64,000 bases of DNA. It comes from Golubevia sp. BC0850 (lineage: Eukaryota; Basidiomycota; Exobasidiomycetes; Golubeviales; Golubeviaceae). The notes under the pieces are model-generated. The model ran no database searches, was not told the origin of the DNA, and saw nothing but the letters and a program-made list of their open reading frames with translations. Shown here in pieces: positions 1-10,237 of this stretch; the stretch's first letter is position 1, and every line of letters begins with the position of its first letter. The stretch lies in the NCBI GenBank assembly GCA_012976225.1, contig JAAVVG010000010.1, positions 558,001-622,000 of the forward strand. Direction: 5' to 3'. Both the position numbers and the translations under genes were made by a program.

Positions 1-741
1 AATTCTCACAGAGTTCGAAGAAGAGGAGGATCCGTCGAACAAATCTTTCTTTTCTGAAATCATCTCATCAATCTCCGACGTCAAGTTCTCAAGAGATGGA
101 AGATACATTTTATCTCGAGATTACTTAACATTAAAGCTATGGGATGTTAACATGGAATCGAAACCTGTCAAGACGATCCCTATTCACGATCATTTACGTT
201 CAAAGTTGTGTGATTTATATGAGAATGATTGCATCTTTGATAAATTCGAAGCTTTATGGGGTCCAGATGGTAAGAAGGTTCTTACAGGTAGTTATAACAA
301 TTACTTCCACATCTTTGATAAAGATGATGAATCAGATGTTGTTTTGCAAGCTGATAAATCTGCTTTCAAGGCTAAGAAGCTGGCGGGAAATAACAAGAAG
401 AAAGGAAATCAAAATGCTACTGGTGGAAATGGTTTGATGGGAAATCAAATTAATGTTGATGATGTCGATTTCAATAAAAAGATTCTCCATTCTAGCTTCC
501 ATCCTAGAGAGAACACCATTGCGGTGAGTAATGAGTTGTTGTCAAAGAGGAGGTGTGCTGGTTTCGAGTTGAAAATTTGCTACCCGAAACCTGCTTTCCC
601 ACTGTCGTTCGAAGTTTTCTGACTCGCACCCCCCCCTTTCTTCTCTCTTCTCCATCTATCCTGTCCTCGCTTTTCCTCTTTTCAATTCAACAGATCGCAG
701 CGACGAACAATCTCTTCATCTTTTCGGCCAATCAACCTTAG
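1..741 (+). CDS. CDC55: Protein phosphatase 2A regulatory subunit B (B55/Cdc55 type), C-terminal part
   Basis: The window opens inside this gene. Exons 1-523 (first full codon at base 2) and 694-741; intron 524-693 with GTGAGT donor and AACAG acceptor, phase 0. The protein is the end of the WD40 propeller of the B55 regulatory subunit, which targets the PP2A core enzyme to its substrates in mitosis and stress signalling. Diagnostic B55 stretches are FSRDGRYILSRDYLTLKLWD, then DHLRSKLCDLYENDCIFDKF, the blade motif GSYNNYFHIFD, and the terminal blade FHPRENTIA|IAATNNLFIFSA. A low-complexity insert (KKKGNQNATGGNGLMGNQ) sits in the last inter-blade loop. The 5' part is outside the window, so the length cannot be checked. 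Family assignment is secure; the symbol is by analogy with yeast. Confidence 0.95.
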
Positions 742-1410
742 TCTAAGAAAAGTTAAAAGAAAATTCTAGAACAACTATGAAGTCCCCAGCAAGAAAATCC
801 ACAAAAACTCAAATTCAAACGCAAATCCTACATTACCACAAAATTACTTTACATGAGGTTCTCAAGAGAGAATTCTTTTTTTCCTTTCTCTTAGATATCA
901 GAAGGGAAGCGCGAGAGAGGAAGAGGAGGCAAGGGCAGAGGAGGGACAGGGGAAGAACAAAGAGAGCAAGAGAGAGCGGAGAATGACAAAGAGGGAAGAG
1001 AAGGCAAAAAAGAAAGGGGGTCGACGCTCTAGATGTTTTCGTTACAGGTTTGATTCGCTCTTTCTCCATTCCTCTTTTCAACCTTTCTCTCCTTTCCCTG
1101 GATGTTCTTGTAGATAAAAAAGTTCAACCCAAACCAAGCGAAAACAGCAAACCTAGCCAACGGTTTGAAAGCGAGAAGGGATGCGACGTGCAGAGCTCGC
1201 GCCACCCCCTCTGGCCAGGCTTTAAAAGAAGAGAATTGCAGACATTCAGGCTTGCTTACTAACTCCTGCTCTCATGGTCTATTTGAAATTTGAACTAGTT
1301 TCTCCTGAGAGACCAGCATCCCATCAGTCTTCTTTCAGTCAACTCTTCAGCATCATCACGCCCGTCCGCATTCAGTGATCGGTCGCTACCTTTCATCTCT
1401 TTATCCAACA
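742..1410. other. Intergenic stretch without a recognisable gene
   Basis: Between the PP2A B55 stop and the decayed locus at 1411. It holds the B55 3' UTR and a purine-rich block (about 900-1000) with no convincing ORF on either strand. Short open frames here are low-complexity Arg/Lys/Glu or Leu/Ser runs and look like shadows of biased composition. No RNA gene was seen. Confidence 0.5.
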
Positions 1411-2446
1411 TGCAGTCGACGGAGCCACCTTCTCCAGAAAGGTTTGATTATCCTTGAAGATCTATCACTCCTCCGATCGCACCTCCAGCCAAAAGAGTGA
1501 AGCATATCTACGTATCTTTAGACGGTTGTCAAGGAGGGTCATGGGTAGAAGTTGCCGGAGACGTAGATGAATCAGATCCTTCTCAAAATCCCATTACCGA
1601 TGCGTCTCATTCCAGAAATAGATATGATGGATATCGACGCACTCTCTGGAAATGAAGAGACATCAGTAGATGTAGAAGATCTCTCCGACTACTTCCAGAA
1701 CCTTTCCATCGATCATGAGACCACTACTGCCTCTTTCGATGTTGCGGGTGAGTCTAAACAACTATTTTCCTGGTTTTTTAGGCTCTCAAATTCAGAAGAA
1801 AGTCGGCGATTCGGTCTCGAAAGTTTTCTGAGAGCTCTTGTCCGAGACGCCTGACTGACTCTGCTTCTAGTCCACCCAATCTCGCTCAACTTTATTCCTC
1901 CGTCGCCCTCCTCAATTCTGATTTGTTTCGATCAAAGATCAAACAACCACTACCACCAACAATCCAGAGCCTCTAAGTTCACTCAGTCGAGTCTTCAGCC
2001 ACAACCTTCTAAGGCGACAATTTCTGAGAGACGGATCTAAAGCCTCCTTCAAAGCACTTCGAGCTCACTTTAGATCTTTGGACGCATGTGCGAGAGATGG
2101 AATCAAACTTCAAGGAGGACCTCCAGAGCTAGTTTATCTCCTCGAAAGCGACCCCTTAGAAGCCTACAATGAAGCTCTTCGTGCAGGTCTCATTTGCACT
2201 ATTGTTTCAAGGAGTCCAAAAAGGAACCCATCTTACTTGATCCTGGAGAATTGGATCTTGGCTTATGGATTTGAAAGAGTCAGATCAAGGGCTCAAATGT
2301 CAACCGAAGACACAGAGCAGTGGAGAAGGAATCTATTTGTTGGATTGGACTTCGATTTCGAGGGTGGAGAGGCTATCAAGGAGACTTACTTAGCCTTATC
2401 ACCCGATGGAAAGCAGTTTAAAGAGAAGGTTGAAAAGAAAAGGTAG
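1411..2446 (+). pseudogene. Decayed protein-coding gene, family not recognised
   Basis: Coding-like protein is spread over several frames. An ATG at 1411 starts MQSTEPPSPERFDYP, then an in-frame TGA, then the same frame goes on as RSITPPIAPPAKRVKHIYVS to about 1600. The reading then shifts to PEIDMMDIDALSGNEETSVD and SDYFQNLSIDHETTTASFDV, a GTGAGT donor follows near 1748, then NLAQLYSSVALLNSDLFRSK in one frame and, in another, SRVFSHNLLRRQFLRDGSKA, ESDPLEAYNEALRAGLICTI and VRSRAQMSTEDTEQWRRNLF ending at a stop at 2446. At least one nonsense codon and two frame changes are needed for one product. No domain was recognised. Unusual splicing or sequence error could mimic decay, but the number of breaks argues for a relic. 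Confidence 0.5.
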
Positions 2447-3250
2447 AAGACCTCATTGGAAATAACAGAGGATCTAGCTCAAGAAAAATAAAACAGAGCA
2501 TGAGATGGACGGAGGGTAGAAAATTAGCAAATGACAGAAGAGAAAATCCTCTACCTGAAGGAGAGAAGGTGTCAGAGGAAAGAAAGGCAAACAGGGAGAG
2601 ATTGAAGGTCATCAGAAAGAAGCAGATAAACGACAGAATTGAGGAGACAAAGATAGAAGCGAGAAAGTAAACAATCGAAGCAGAAGAGTAGCAAATCTTT
2701 CGGTCAAATTGAAGAAGTGTCGACAGATGGAAACACTCTTTTGAACTGGCGCTTCTTATCCTTCCTGTAGGACTATCGTCGATCTCGATCATGTCACTAT
2801 TGCATTTTTCTCACCAAGGATCTTTTTAAACTCCTAAGGTCCATGATTTATCTCCCCGGTCTCAACGTTCCTTCCAACCCTCACAAGATTCGCCCTCCCC
2901 CTAAGACCCGTAAATATCAGCTTATTTTCTTCCCTATCTTTCGTGCCTCACAAGTTCCTCTCGCAGTGAGTTCCAATCTCAAAATCTGTCTGTCTGAAAG
3001 TGTGAGAGACTTTGTAATCCACTCGGCTCTGGTTCTGGAACCTCGGATTGTGCCTAGCCTTCCTCGCTATTCCCACACAAGAAGACATTGATAGCAATTT
3101 TGAAGAAAACAGATTCTAGGATACACGGAAGCTCTGCACAGTTTTCGATCCCCTTTCCCCTGCCACCCTGCAACCTTCTCCCTTCTCGACACACATCTGA
3201 GAGCTTTAGAATTCTTGAGCCGGGAGGATGGCTCTAGGCCCCTAAAACTT
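2447..3250. other. Gap between two decayed genes
   Basis: No convincing coding region. The only longer frame (minus strand, 2418-2792) is Ser/Phe/Leu-rich and has no continuation by splicing. Probably eroded flanks of the neighbouring relics. Confidence 0.4.
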
Positions 3251-4981
3251 TCACAGATCAAAAGAGGCAAAGTCATCGTAAGCTGAGATGCAGTTCCACT
3301 CTCCAACTGCCATGGAAAATTTAAATTATTAAAAAAAAAGAAGAAATGGGTGAGAAAGAGAGGTCCAATACCAAGCCATTGTGTCGATTTGACCGCCACC
3401 TTGACACTGTGAAAGAGTTCTAACTCACTATTCGCTCCGCTTTCCACTACATTCAGCTTGACCACTCCATTCCTGAAGAGCAAATGCTTCTCCAATTTTG
3501 CCCTTCTCTGCAACCACAGCTTTCAAGCAGAGAAGACCTAGTCTCTGTTTTGTCTCCTCTCGTTGGTCTGGTCTGGAAGGGACTTGAACTTCTTTCAGAT
3601 TCGGCATCGTTCTCTGATTCAAGATCTCTTCTAATAGCTTCTCTTCCGATATGTCGTTGTCTCCAGCTGATGCATCGTCGAAGGAGTGGAATGGAATCTC
3701 TAATATTTGAAGACTGACGAGTAGCTTGAAGTCCTCCCAGTAGCTTAAGTAAGCTAAAGTGTTTCCCATCAGCGAAATCAGTTGAAGTACTGCGAAGGAA
3801 GAAGAATCGAAATCACCCGGCTGCGAACCTTCAGAATGGAAATTCATTATTCTGAGCTGCTTAAGTGAGTGAAACGATTGCTTTAATCCTAGAAGAGAGT
3901 CGATGTAAACGGGTAGACCGAAAAATTAAGGACTACTCTGGTTAGAGAGTAACAGAACTTCGAGAGAGGATAGCTGGTTGGTGACTAGTAAAAAGTGATA
4001 AACCGATTCAGTTCTCTTACTTCCTCCCATGAAATCTCTGTCCCTTTCGCTCGTGCGGTTTCACCTGCTTCTACTGTTCAATTGATCACCCTTGAAATTC
4101 TATGCTGACTGCTAGCTCTTTGACGTTCGAGAGACCTTTGAAGGTATCGCTGTATTCTACAAGGTAATCAATCACTGTCCGATGGCGAAAGACCGAAACC
4201 TAGGACAGCCTTTTCTAATTGAGGACACCAAAGAAGAAACCATATAGCTCTTTTGGCAGATAAAATAGAGGCTTCCCTATTCCCAGGAAACTTCATGCGT
4301 CCAATGTGAAGTCTCTTCAGCGAGCCTAGAAAGGACAGGGGGACCTCCCTGCCTCTCACTTGCTCTAGAAAGGACGGATCTACGACGAGAATTGGCATTA
4401 CCAAAGCTTGAGAGTTCTTCATTTTACCGAAAGTATAATCCCACGATTTCTGAGGAGATGATCCGTTGGTGCTTCTCTGCTCTGCTGAATTTAAAGATGT
4501 GTAGTTGAACCAGACAGAGCGCTTGGACTCGTCATCGGGCCGCTTTGCATCCTTCTCAAACCTGTGTAGCGGTAGCATGAACTTGATCGACTTGATCTTC
4601 AGGCCGTATTGGGGCCTTTTGAGCAACAAAGCGTATAACTCTGGTAGGTTGGAGGCGTAGAGCGTGAGACTGACGAGATGGGACGGATACCAGCTTTGAT
4701 GAGCTTGTCTGCAAAGATTTAACAGAGATCTGAATGTCATATCTCTTCGCCGTTGAACAGAGAAGGAGCGAGAAAATCAGAGTCTGGTCAAGAGACAGAG
4801 CGGAGGTCATCGTTTCAGCGACGTGCACTCACTTCCTGCCTTCTTTGTTCGATCTCTTCTCTTGTCCTCTTTCTGCCCATCCCTCAATGAAAGTTGAAGT
4901 AACGAACTGAACATCTTCTGGCAAAGCATCCAAGTTTGCTGGAGCCTTTTTACTAGTATCTTTCTGAGCGACTTGATTCAT
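3251..4981 (-). pseudogene. LRR/F-box-like gene relic
   Basis: Minus strand. Exon 1 (4981-4833) starts MNQVAQKDTSKKAPANLDAL and joins at 4708 through a GTGAGT/TTTGCAG intron to QAHQSWYPSHLVSLTLYASN, a leucine-rich region. The frame stops at 4168, but coding sense goes on in other frames: VEYSDTFKGLSNVKELAVSI, then EISWEEVRELNRFITFY, VTNQLSSLEVLLLSNQSS, PVYIDSLLGLKQSFHSLKQL, then a long piece at 3847-3428 (FKLLVSLQILEIPFHSFDDA), another frame change near 3500, and an end spliced over a normal 65-nt intron (3371-3307) to WNCISAYDDFASFDL, stop at 3251. Several frameshifts and nonsense codons are required. The alternation of Leu-rich strands resembles the intact gene at 54591-56979, so I group it with that family; the F-box itself is not clear. 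Confidence 0.6.
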
Positions 4982-5172
4982 GGTTGGTGGGCGAGGAAGA
5001 AAAAGGAGGTCCAAGTTTTCATCTCATCATGCATCACGTAAATTTCGTGTCTCGCGTTGTTTGCCTCGCTTGGTCAAAGACTCAAACTAGAAAAGGGTCA
5101 ATTCGATAGTATAGATTGTTCGAACGGAAATTAAGAGTGAAGAAACGAGCAAAGATGTGACAAGTTGAATTC

Positions 5173-7357
5173 TTAAGCCCAAAGGATATAGAGAATCTTT
5201 TTCCAACCTTTCGGTCTCATCAAAGTCTGTTCTGGATAATCTCTAGCCTCATCCAACCAAGGTTGGATAGGTACTTCTTCGAGAGCTGATGAGTCCGAGA
5301 GAAAGGAGAAAGGGAACTATCAGAAGCTCGAACTTCTTCAAAAGGCGACGGCTTCCGTTCTCAGATTACTCACCAACGAGCTTTGATCTCTTGACAATCT
5401 TGAAACCGAGATAACAAATGATGTTGAAGACCGGAAAGAAGTAGGAGGAGAAAAAGCTTTGCAACTCAAAGTTTTCCGATGGGTGGACGAAGACCTTGAA
5501 GCCACCAGTTAAAAGAATCAAAAAAGACCCCCCAAGAGCCCACCAACCAAGGAAAGGCTGCAAAGGCGATTTGTAAGGTAAGGCTGAGGGAAAGTAGAGG
5601 AAAGGGAGATTAGAGCAGAATTGGAGGAAAAGTAGGGGGCAAGTAGAACAGAGAAAAAACCTAGGCATAACTCACTGTTTCTATCGATTCCTTGAGTTCT
5701 GGTGGCGTAATGGAATCTCAGATAAGTGATTCCGATCGTAATCCACTGAAACAGCGTCGAGGCGGCTGTCAACGACTGGAACCATTCGAAAACCTTAGTT
5801 CCACTTTCCGTCACAGTCATATAAGCCAGTACCATGAATATAGCGATAGCACTGACTCCGATGTATGGAACACCAAATCTGTGAGTTTTCAAAAAGAATT
5901 TGGGAGCATTTCCGTCCAAAGCTAATCCGTAGAGACTTCTTGAACCTGACAAGATTCCATGATTAGCAGAAGACCAAGCCGAAGTCAGAACCACTCCATT
6001 GATTAGAGATGCTACTGAATTGATACCGGCACGATGAGCCGCTACTACGAAAGGAGAGGCTGAAGCAGTACCAGATGAGTTTAATAGTAGGGGATCTTCG
6101 GAAGAGACGATTAAGGAGACTACGAATAATGATAAGATGTAGAAGATTCCGACTCTCCAGAAAACTCTTTTGCATGCTTTAGGAATGTTTTGACGTGGTG
6201 ACTTGGTTTCGGCGGCTGAGGATAGAAGCACCAGAAGGGCGTTGATCAGAAAGCCTTCGGATTACCAGTTTCAAAGATCTGGAACTCACCTGCCATTGCT
6301 ACTGATTCTACTCCTGCGAAACTATAGGCAGCTGTATTCAAGACGGACCCTAAAGGAGAAGAGTAGAAAGTAGGGTAACTCTAGCGATTCCATTCGAGAT
6401 TCCAGTCTCTCTCGTTTTTCTCCACTACTTCGGTCTTTCTTGCTTCTCCCTCTTCATCCTTCTCAGCACTCACAACAGCCCAAGAATTTTCCAGTAGATC
6501 CAGTCACTAGATAGGCTGCAAAAGGACCTGGCTCTTTCCAATATCTAAATCCGATAAGTTCTCCAGCAGGTCCAGCTCCTAAATCGATGCATAAACCGAA
6601 GATGATCAAACCGACGATGAGCAGGATCTTGATTATCGCGAACGTAAATTCCACTTCCCCATATCCTCTGATCGAGACCAGGTTCGTGAGAAGAATTAAA
6701 ACTCCAAAGATAGAGATGAAGATTGCTGGACTCAATGTGTCTTGAGTCCAGTATTGGATCAGAACGTAGCAAGAAACAAGCTCTCCAGGAATGCTTATGG
6801 CTGATCCTACCGCCAGATTCCATCCGATACTGAAACCGAGACCCTGGTCTACAAACATGGTTGCATGTCGAACGTAGGATCCGGAAGTTGGAGCCAGAGC
6901 TGAAAGTTCTCCCAAGCAGAGCATCATTGCGATGACGACTGAAGACGTTAAGATGTACCCCAACAGAAGTCCAACTGGACCAGCCCTGACCAGAGCTTTG
7001 CCAGAGCTGAGGAAGAGGCCGGTTCCAATAGCGCCTGCGAGCGCCAGCATCTGAGGAGAGAAAACGGGTCAGTTCGAGGCCATGCTTTGCCTCTTCCCTG
7101 TTCTTACTCACCTGGAGATGTCTCTGATTTAATCCTTGTCTGACATGCTCTTGAGGCCTTAAACCGCCAATCTCGTCGTTTCTCCCAAAACCAGCCTCTT
7201 TTCCCAAAAAATCGTCTTTCTTATTGTCTACCGCCGATTTCTCTCCGTCTAATACTCCCACTTCGACACCATATTTGTCTGTTTTCTCATCTGAAAAGGA
7301 AGGCTCAATCTTTTCAGAGGCGTTTGAGCTACTTGAGTTTTTCCTGTCCAGAGCCAT
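5173..7357 (-). CDS. Amino acid permease (AAT/YAT family, APC superfamily)
   Basis: Six exons: 7357-7112, 7050-6474, 6349-6290, 6215-5676, 5583-5374, 5285-5173; 581 aa; all introns 61-124 nt with GTGAGT donors. A proton-coupled plasma-membrane amino-acid importer with 12 predicted membrane segments. The family signature opens the membrane domain: GLNQRHLQ|MLALAGAIGTGLFLSSG, followed by GPVGLLLGYI and LGELSALAPTSGSYVRHA (TM3). Later pieces are FLGCWSVLNTAAYSFAGVES, ETKSPRQNIPKACKRVFWRV, and LTSAWSSANHGILSGSRSLY (TM8 region), with the usual charged tail after TM12 (QPWLDEARDYPEQ). The N-terminal tail is acidic and Lys/Ser-rich, as in yeast permeases where such tails are ubiquitinated. Substrate cannot be told. 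It is divergent from the transporter at 7853. Length fits the family. Confidence 0.93.
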
Positions 7358-7852
7358 AACCGATTGAGTGGAAGAAGAAGAAAATCTTCACCTCGATTCG
7401 ATTTTGAATCTCTTTATATATTTTGGGTATGCTAGATAAAGAATGAATTATAAGCCGCGGTCCAGTGCGGTGTTTATTGAGCGTTTCCGTTGAATGATGA
7501 GTTGAGACCTTTCGAGGAGGTTGGCCCTTTTTTGAAGGGTGGGATCGAAGGCAAAAGATGATCGGTTCTTCCTTTTCAGATAGGAGGTCTCTGATATCCT
7601 CAAAGAAAGCGTAACGAAAGAGATGGGTGAAAATTCGTGAGATGGGGAAGAAAAGAGAGGAAGATAAGAGAACTCGGACGTCGGAAATACCGAGAAAAAC
7701 CTCGTGTTCGCGTGTTCGGAATCCCGATGTTCAGGCATTCAGGACAACAAGAATCGCCTTTTTTTAGCGTCGAAAAGTCATCAACTGCACAACTTCTCTT
7801 CTGACCTACTTTCCTCCCACCACACACTCCTTCCTCCCTTTCTTCATTCATC
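7358..7852. promoter_or_regulatory. Divergent promoter region, permease / UNC93-like transporter
   Basis: 495 bp between two ATGs pointing apart, with no coding sense inside. It must hold both promoters; coordinated nutrient control of the two transporters is possible but is only inference. Confidence 0.5.
7412..7420 (-). promoter_or_regulatory. Probable TATA box of the amino acid permease
   Basis: TATATAAAG on the minus strand, 55-63 bases upstream of the permease ATG at 7357. It is the only good TATA-like element in the divergent region. The close spacing implies a very short 5' UTR. Confidence 0.45.
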
Positions 7853-9821
7853 ATGTCTGACCATGAGAAAGACACCTCTATCAATGAACGCAACTCGTCA
7901 TCACCGGCTCACTTGCCATCTCCAGCTCAAAGCAACAACTTCTTCATGAGGATTTACAACAAGACTATCACTCAAGTTGCTATTCTGGGTCTGGTCGTCT
8001 TTATGTGTCCTGGAATGTTCAATGCGTAAGTATTACATGTCAGATCTTATTCGAAAATGGTTCATTTGGCCAAAAGAAGCGAGAGAAGGGAGAGGAGAGG
8101 GGTTCTCTCTTATCTGCTCCTGCTCACCTCTCAATCATTTTCTCTCTCCTGCAGCTTGAGTGGATTCGGAGGAGGAGGTCAAGTCGACACTAGCGCAAGT
8201 AATCTTTCCAGCGTAGCACTTAATGCCGTCTTCGCGGGCGTTGGATTCATGAGTGGTACTGCAGTGGTGAGTAGGCAGGAAAGTTGGGAGTGATAGGCAG
8301 GAAACAGGATAGGGCAAGGCAGTGGCTGTCAGTAATCCTTCGTGGAGTCTAAGAAACTCAACTTCAGCATTACATGAGAGGCGTTCTAGCCTTCAGAGTG
8401 CGAATCCAAGTGTCCTAACCTTGAACTTTGACTCTTGTCCCTCCTTCCCCCCACGCCTATCACCAAAGAACACTTTCGGTGTCAAGCCATGTATGTTTGT
8501 CGGAACTCTAGGTTATACTCTCTACATCGGAAGTTTCCTCTCTTACAACATCAACAAGAATGGAGACTTCGTAACCGCAGCAGGAGCGATTCTAGGAGCT
8601 TGTGCTGGGTTACTTTGGAGTTCTCAAGGTTCAATCATGCTCTCCTACCCAACTGAACAGGAGAAAGGAAGATTTACTAGTGTTTTCTGGGTCATTTTCA
8701 ATCTTGGAGCTGTTATCGGTTCAGCTATCGAACTTGCAATCTCCTACGACAAAGCAGAACAAAACACTTCTCTCGGAAATGCCGTCTACATTACCTTCCT
8801 CGTCTTAACTTTGATTGGGGCTGGTTTAGTTTGGGCCTTGAAGTACCCTGGGGATGTCATTAGATCAGATGGAACAAGAGTTGTAGTCCCTCAACAGACT
8901 ACTTTCGTTCAAGAGTTCTATGGACTTTACAATCTTCTCAAGACGGATCCTCTTATCATGCTCGGGTTCCCAATGTTCTTTGCTTCTAATTACTTCTACA
9001 CTTGGCAATTCCAGGATTACAATGCCGCTCTATTCACTACTAGAGCTCGTGGTCTGAACTCTATGCTCTACTGGATGGCTCAGATGGTGAGTAGAGGAAA
9101 GAAGGGGCTCTCTTCAATCTTGCCCGCCTTTTGACCTCATTGGTCACGTCCTGTCTCTTCCCTCTCCCCTCCAGCTTGGATCCTTTCTCATCGGAATTAT
9201 GCTAGATAACACCCGCATGTCTCGTAAGCGTCGTGCTTGGCTGGGTTGGTTCGTCGCTCTAGTCTTTGTCTTTTGTATCTTTGGAGGTTCGTACGCAGAG
9301 CAAGTCAAGTACACAAGGCAATCAGTATCTGACGATGCTGGATATGTCAGAATTGATTTGAATGACGGATCCGATTACGCTGGAAAGTGCATTCTTTACT
9401 TGCTTATGGGTATGCTCGACAGGTGAGTGCCTTTCCCTTCTCTCTCCTCATTTCGCCTGCTGCTGAACTCCTCCTGCTTCTCTACAGTATCTGGCAATGC
9501 TACGTCTACTATGTAATCGGATCTCTGTCAAACGACATCTCCAAACTCGCTCACATCGCTGGGTTCTACAAAGGAATTCAATCAGCTGGAGCCTCTGTAG
9601 CCTACGATCAGGATCACCGCTTGCAGCCATATATGACCAATCTCGCAGTCACATGGTCGCTTTGCGGAGCCGGGCTGCTATTTGCCATCCCCTTGCTTCT
9701 GTACCGTGTCACAGACTCTACTCCAGTCGAATCTGAGGTCACAGTGCCTGGTAGAGAAGAAGAGATCAAAGCAGCCAATGAAGTTAGATATGATTTGGAT
9801 GCTAAGGTCTCTGAGGCTTAG
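7853..9821 (+). CDS. UNC93-like major facilitator (DUF895 group)
   Basis: Five exons: 7853-8025, 8155-8266, 8469-9086, 9175-9422, 9488-9821; 494 aa. The start MSDHEKDTSINERNSSSPAH gives a short polar N-terminus before TM1 (QVAILGLVVFMCPGMFNALS), whose CPGM.NALSG.G.GG motif is characteristic of the fungal UNC93-like/DUF895 branch of the MFS. Further helices include GTLGYTLYIGSFLSYN, TAAGAILGACAGLLWSSQGS (typical GAGLLW..QG motif), FWVIFNLGAVIGSAIELAIS, NAVYITFLVLTLIGAGLVWA and a C-terminal bundle ending LLFAIPLLLYRVTD. Relatives are membrane proteins of unclear substrate, some proposed as ion-channel regulators or transporters. The C-terminal tail is acidic and cytosolic. Convergent with the xylulokinase. 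Confidence 0.9.
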
Positions 9822-10237
9822 ATTCAAACTTTTAACCTTGTGTTTGATGATATCATTTTCCTGCTTACTTTCGATTTACCTTGTTTCCATACTTTTTTTT
9901 TTTTTACCCTTTTTGGCCTACGTTCTCATTTTATGTCACCGCTACCCCTCACGAACGTGTTTATTTCTTCTCATTTACTGCTTACATCTCTCAAGTCTAT
10001 CACTGATGTACTGCCGATCTCCAAACCTCTTAATGTAACGAGCTCTCAATTCTTCATTTGAACGGTCACGATGCCACGCTCCAGCCCCTGGCGACGAATC
10101 GGAAAAACTTTGTAAGAAGAGCACTTTCTAAATTGCTGAAAGATGTATGAGAGTGATGGAGAAGGAGCAGTACAATTGTAACGGAGGTCGTGAGATTGTT
10201 TAAACAAAACAAGGGGGAAAAAGCTCGAACATCCTTC
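9822..10237. other. Convergent intergenic region
   Basis: 3' ends of the UNC93-like gene (+) and the xylulokinase (-) face each other. T-rich tracts (for example about 9892-9904) and no coding sense. Confidence 0.5.
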
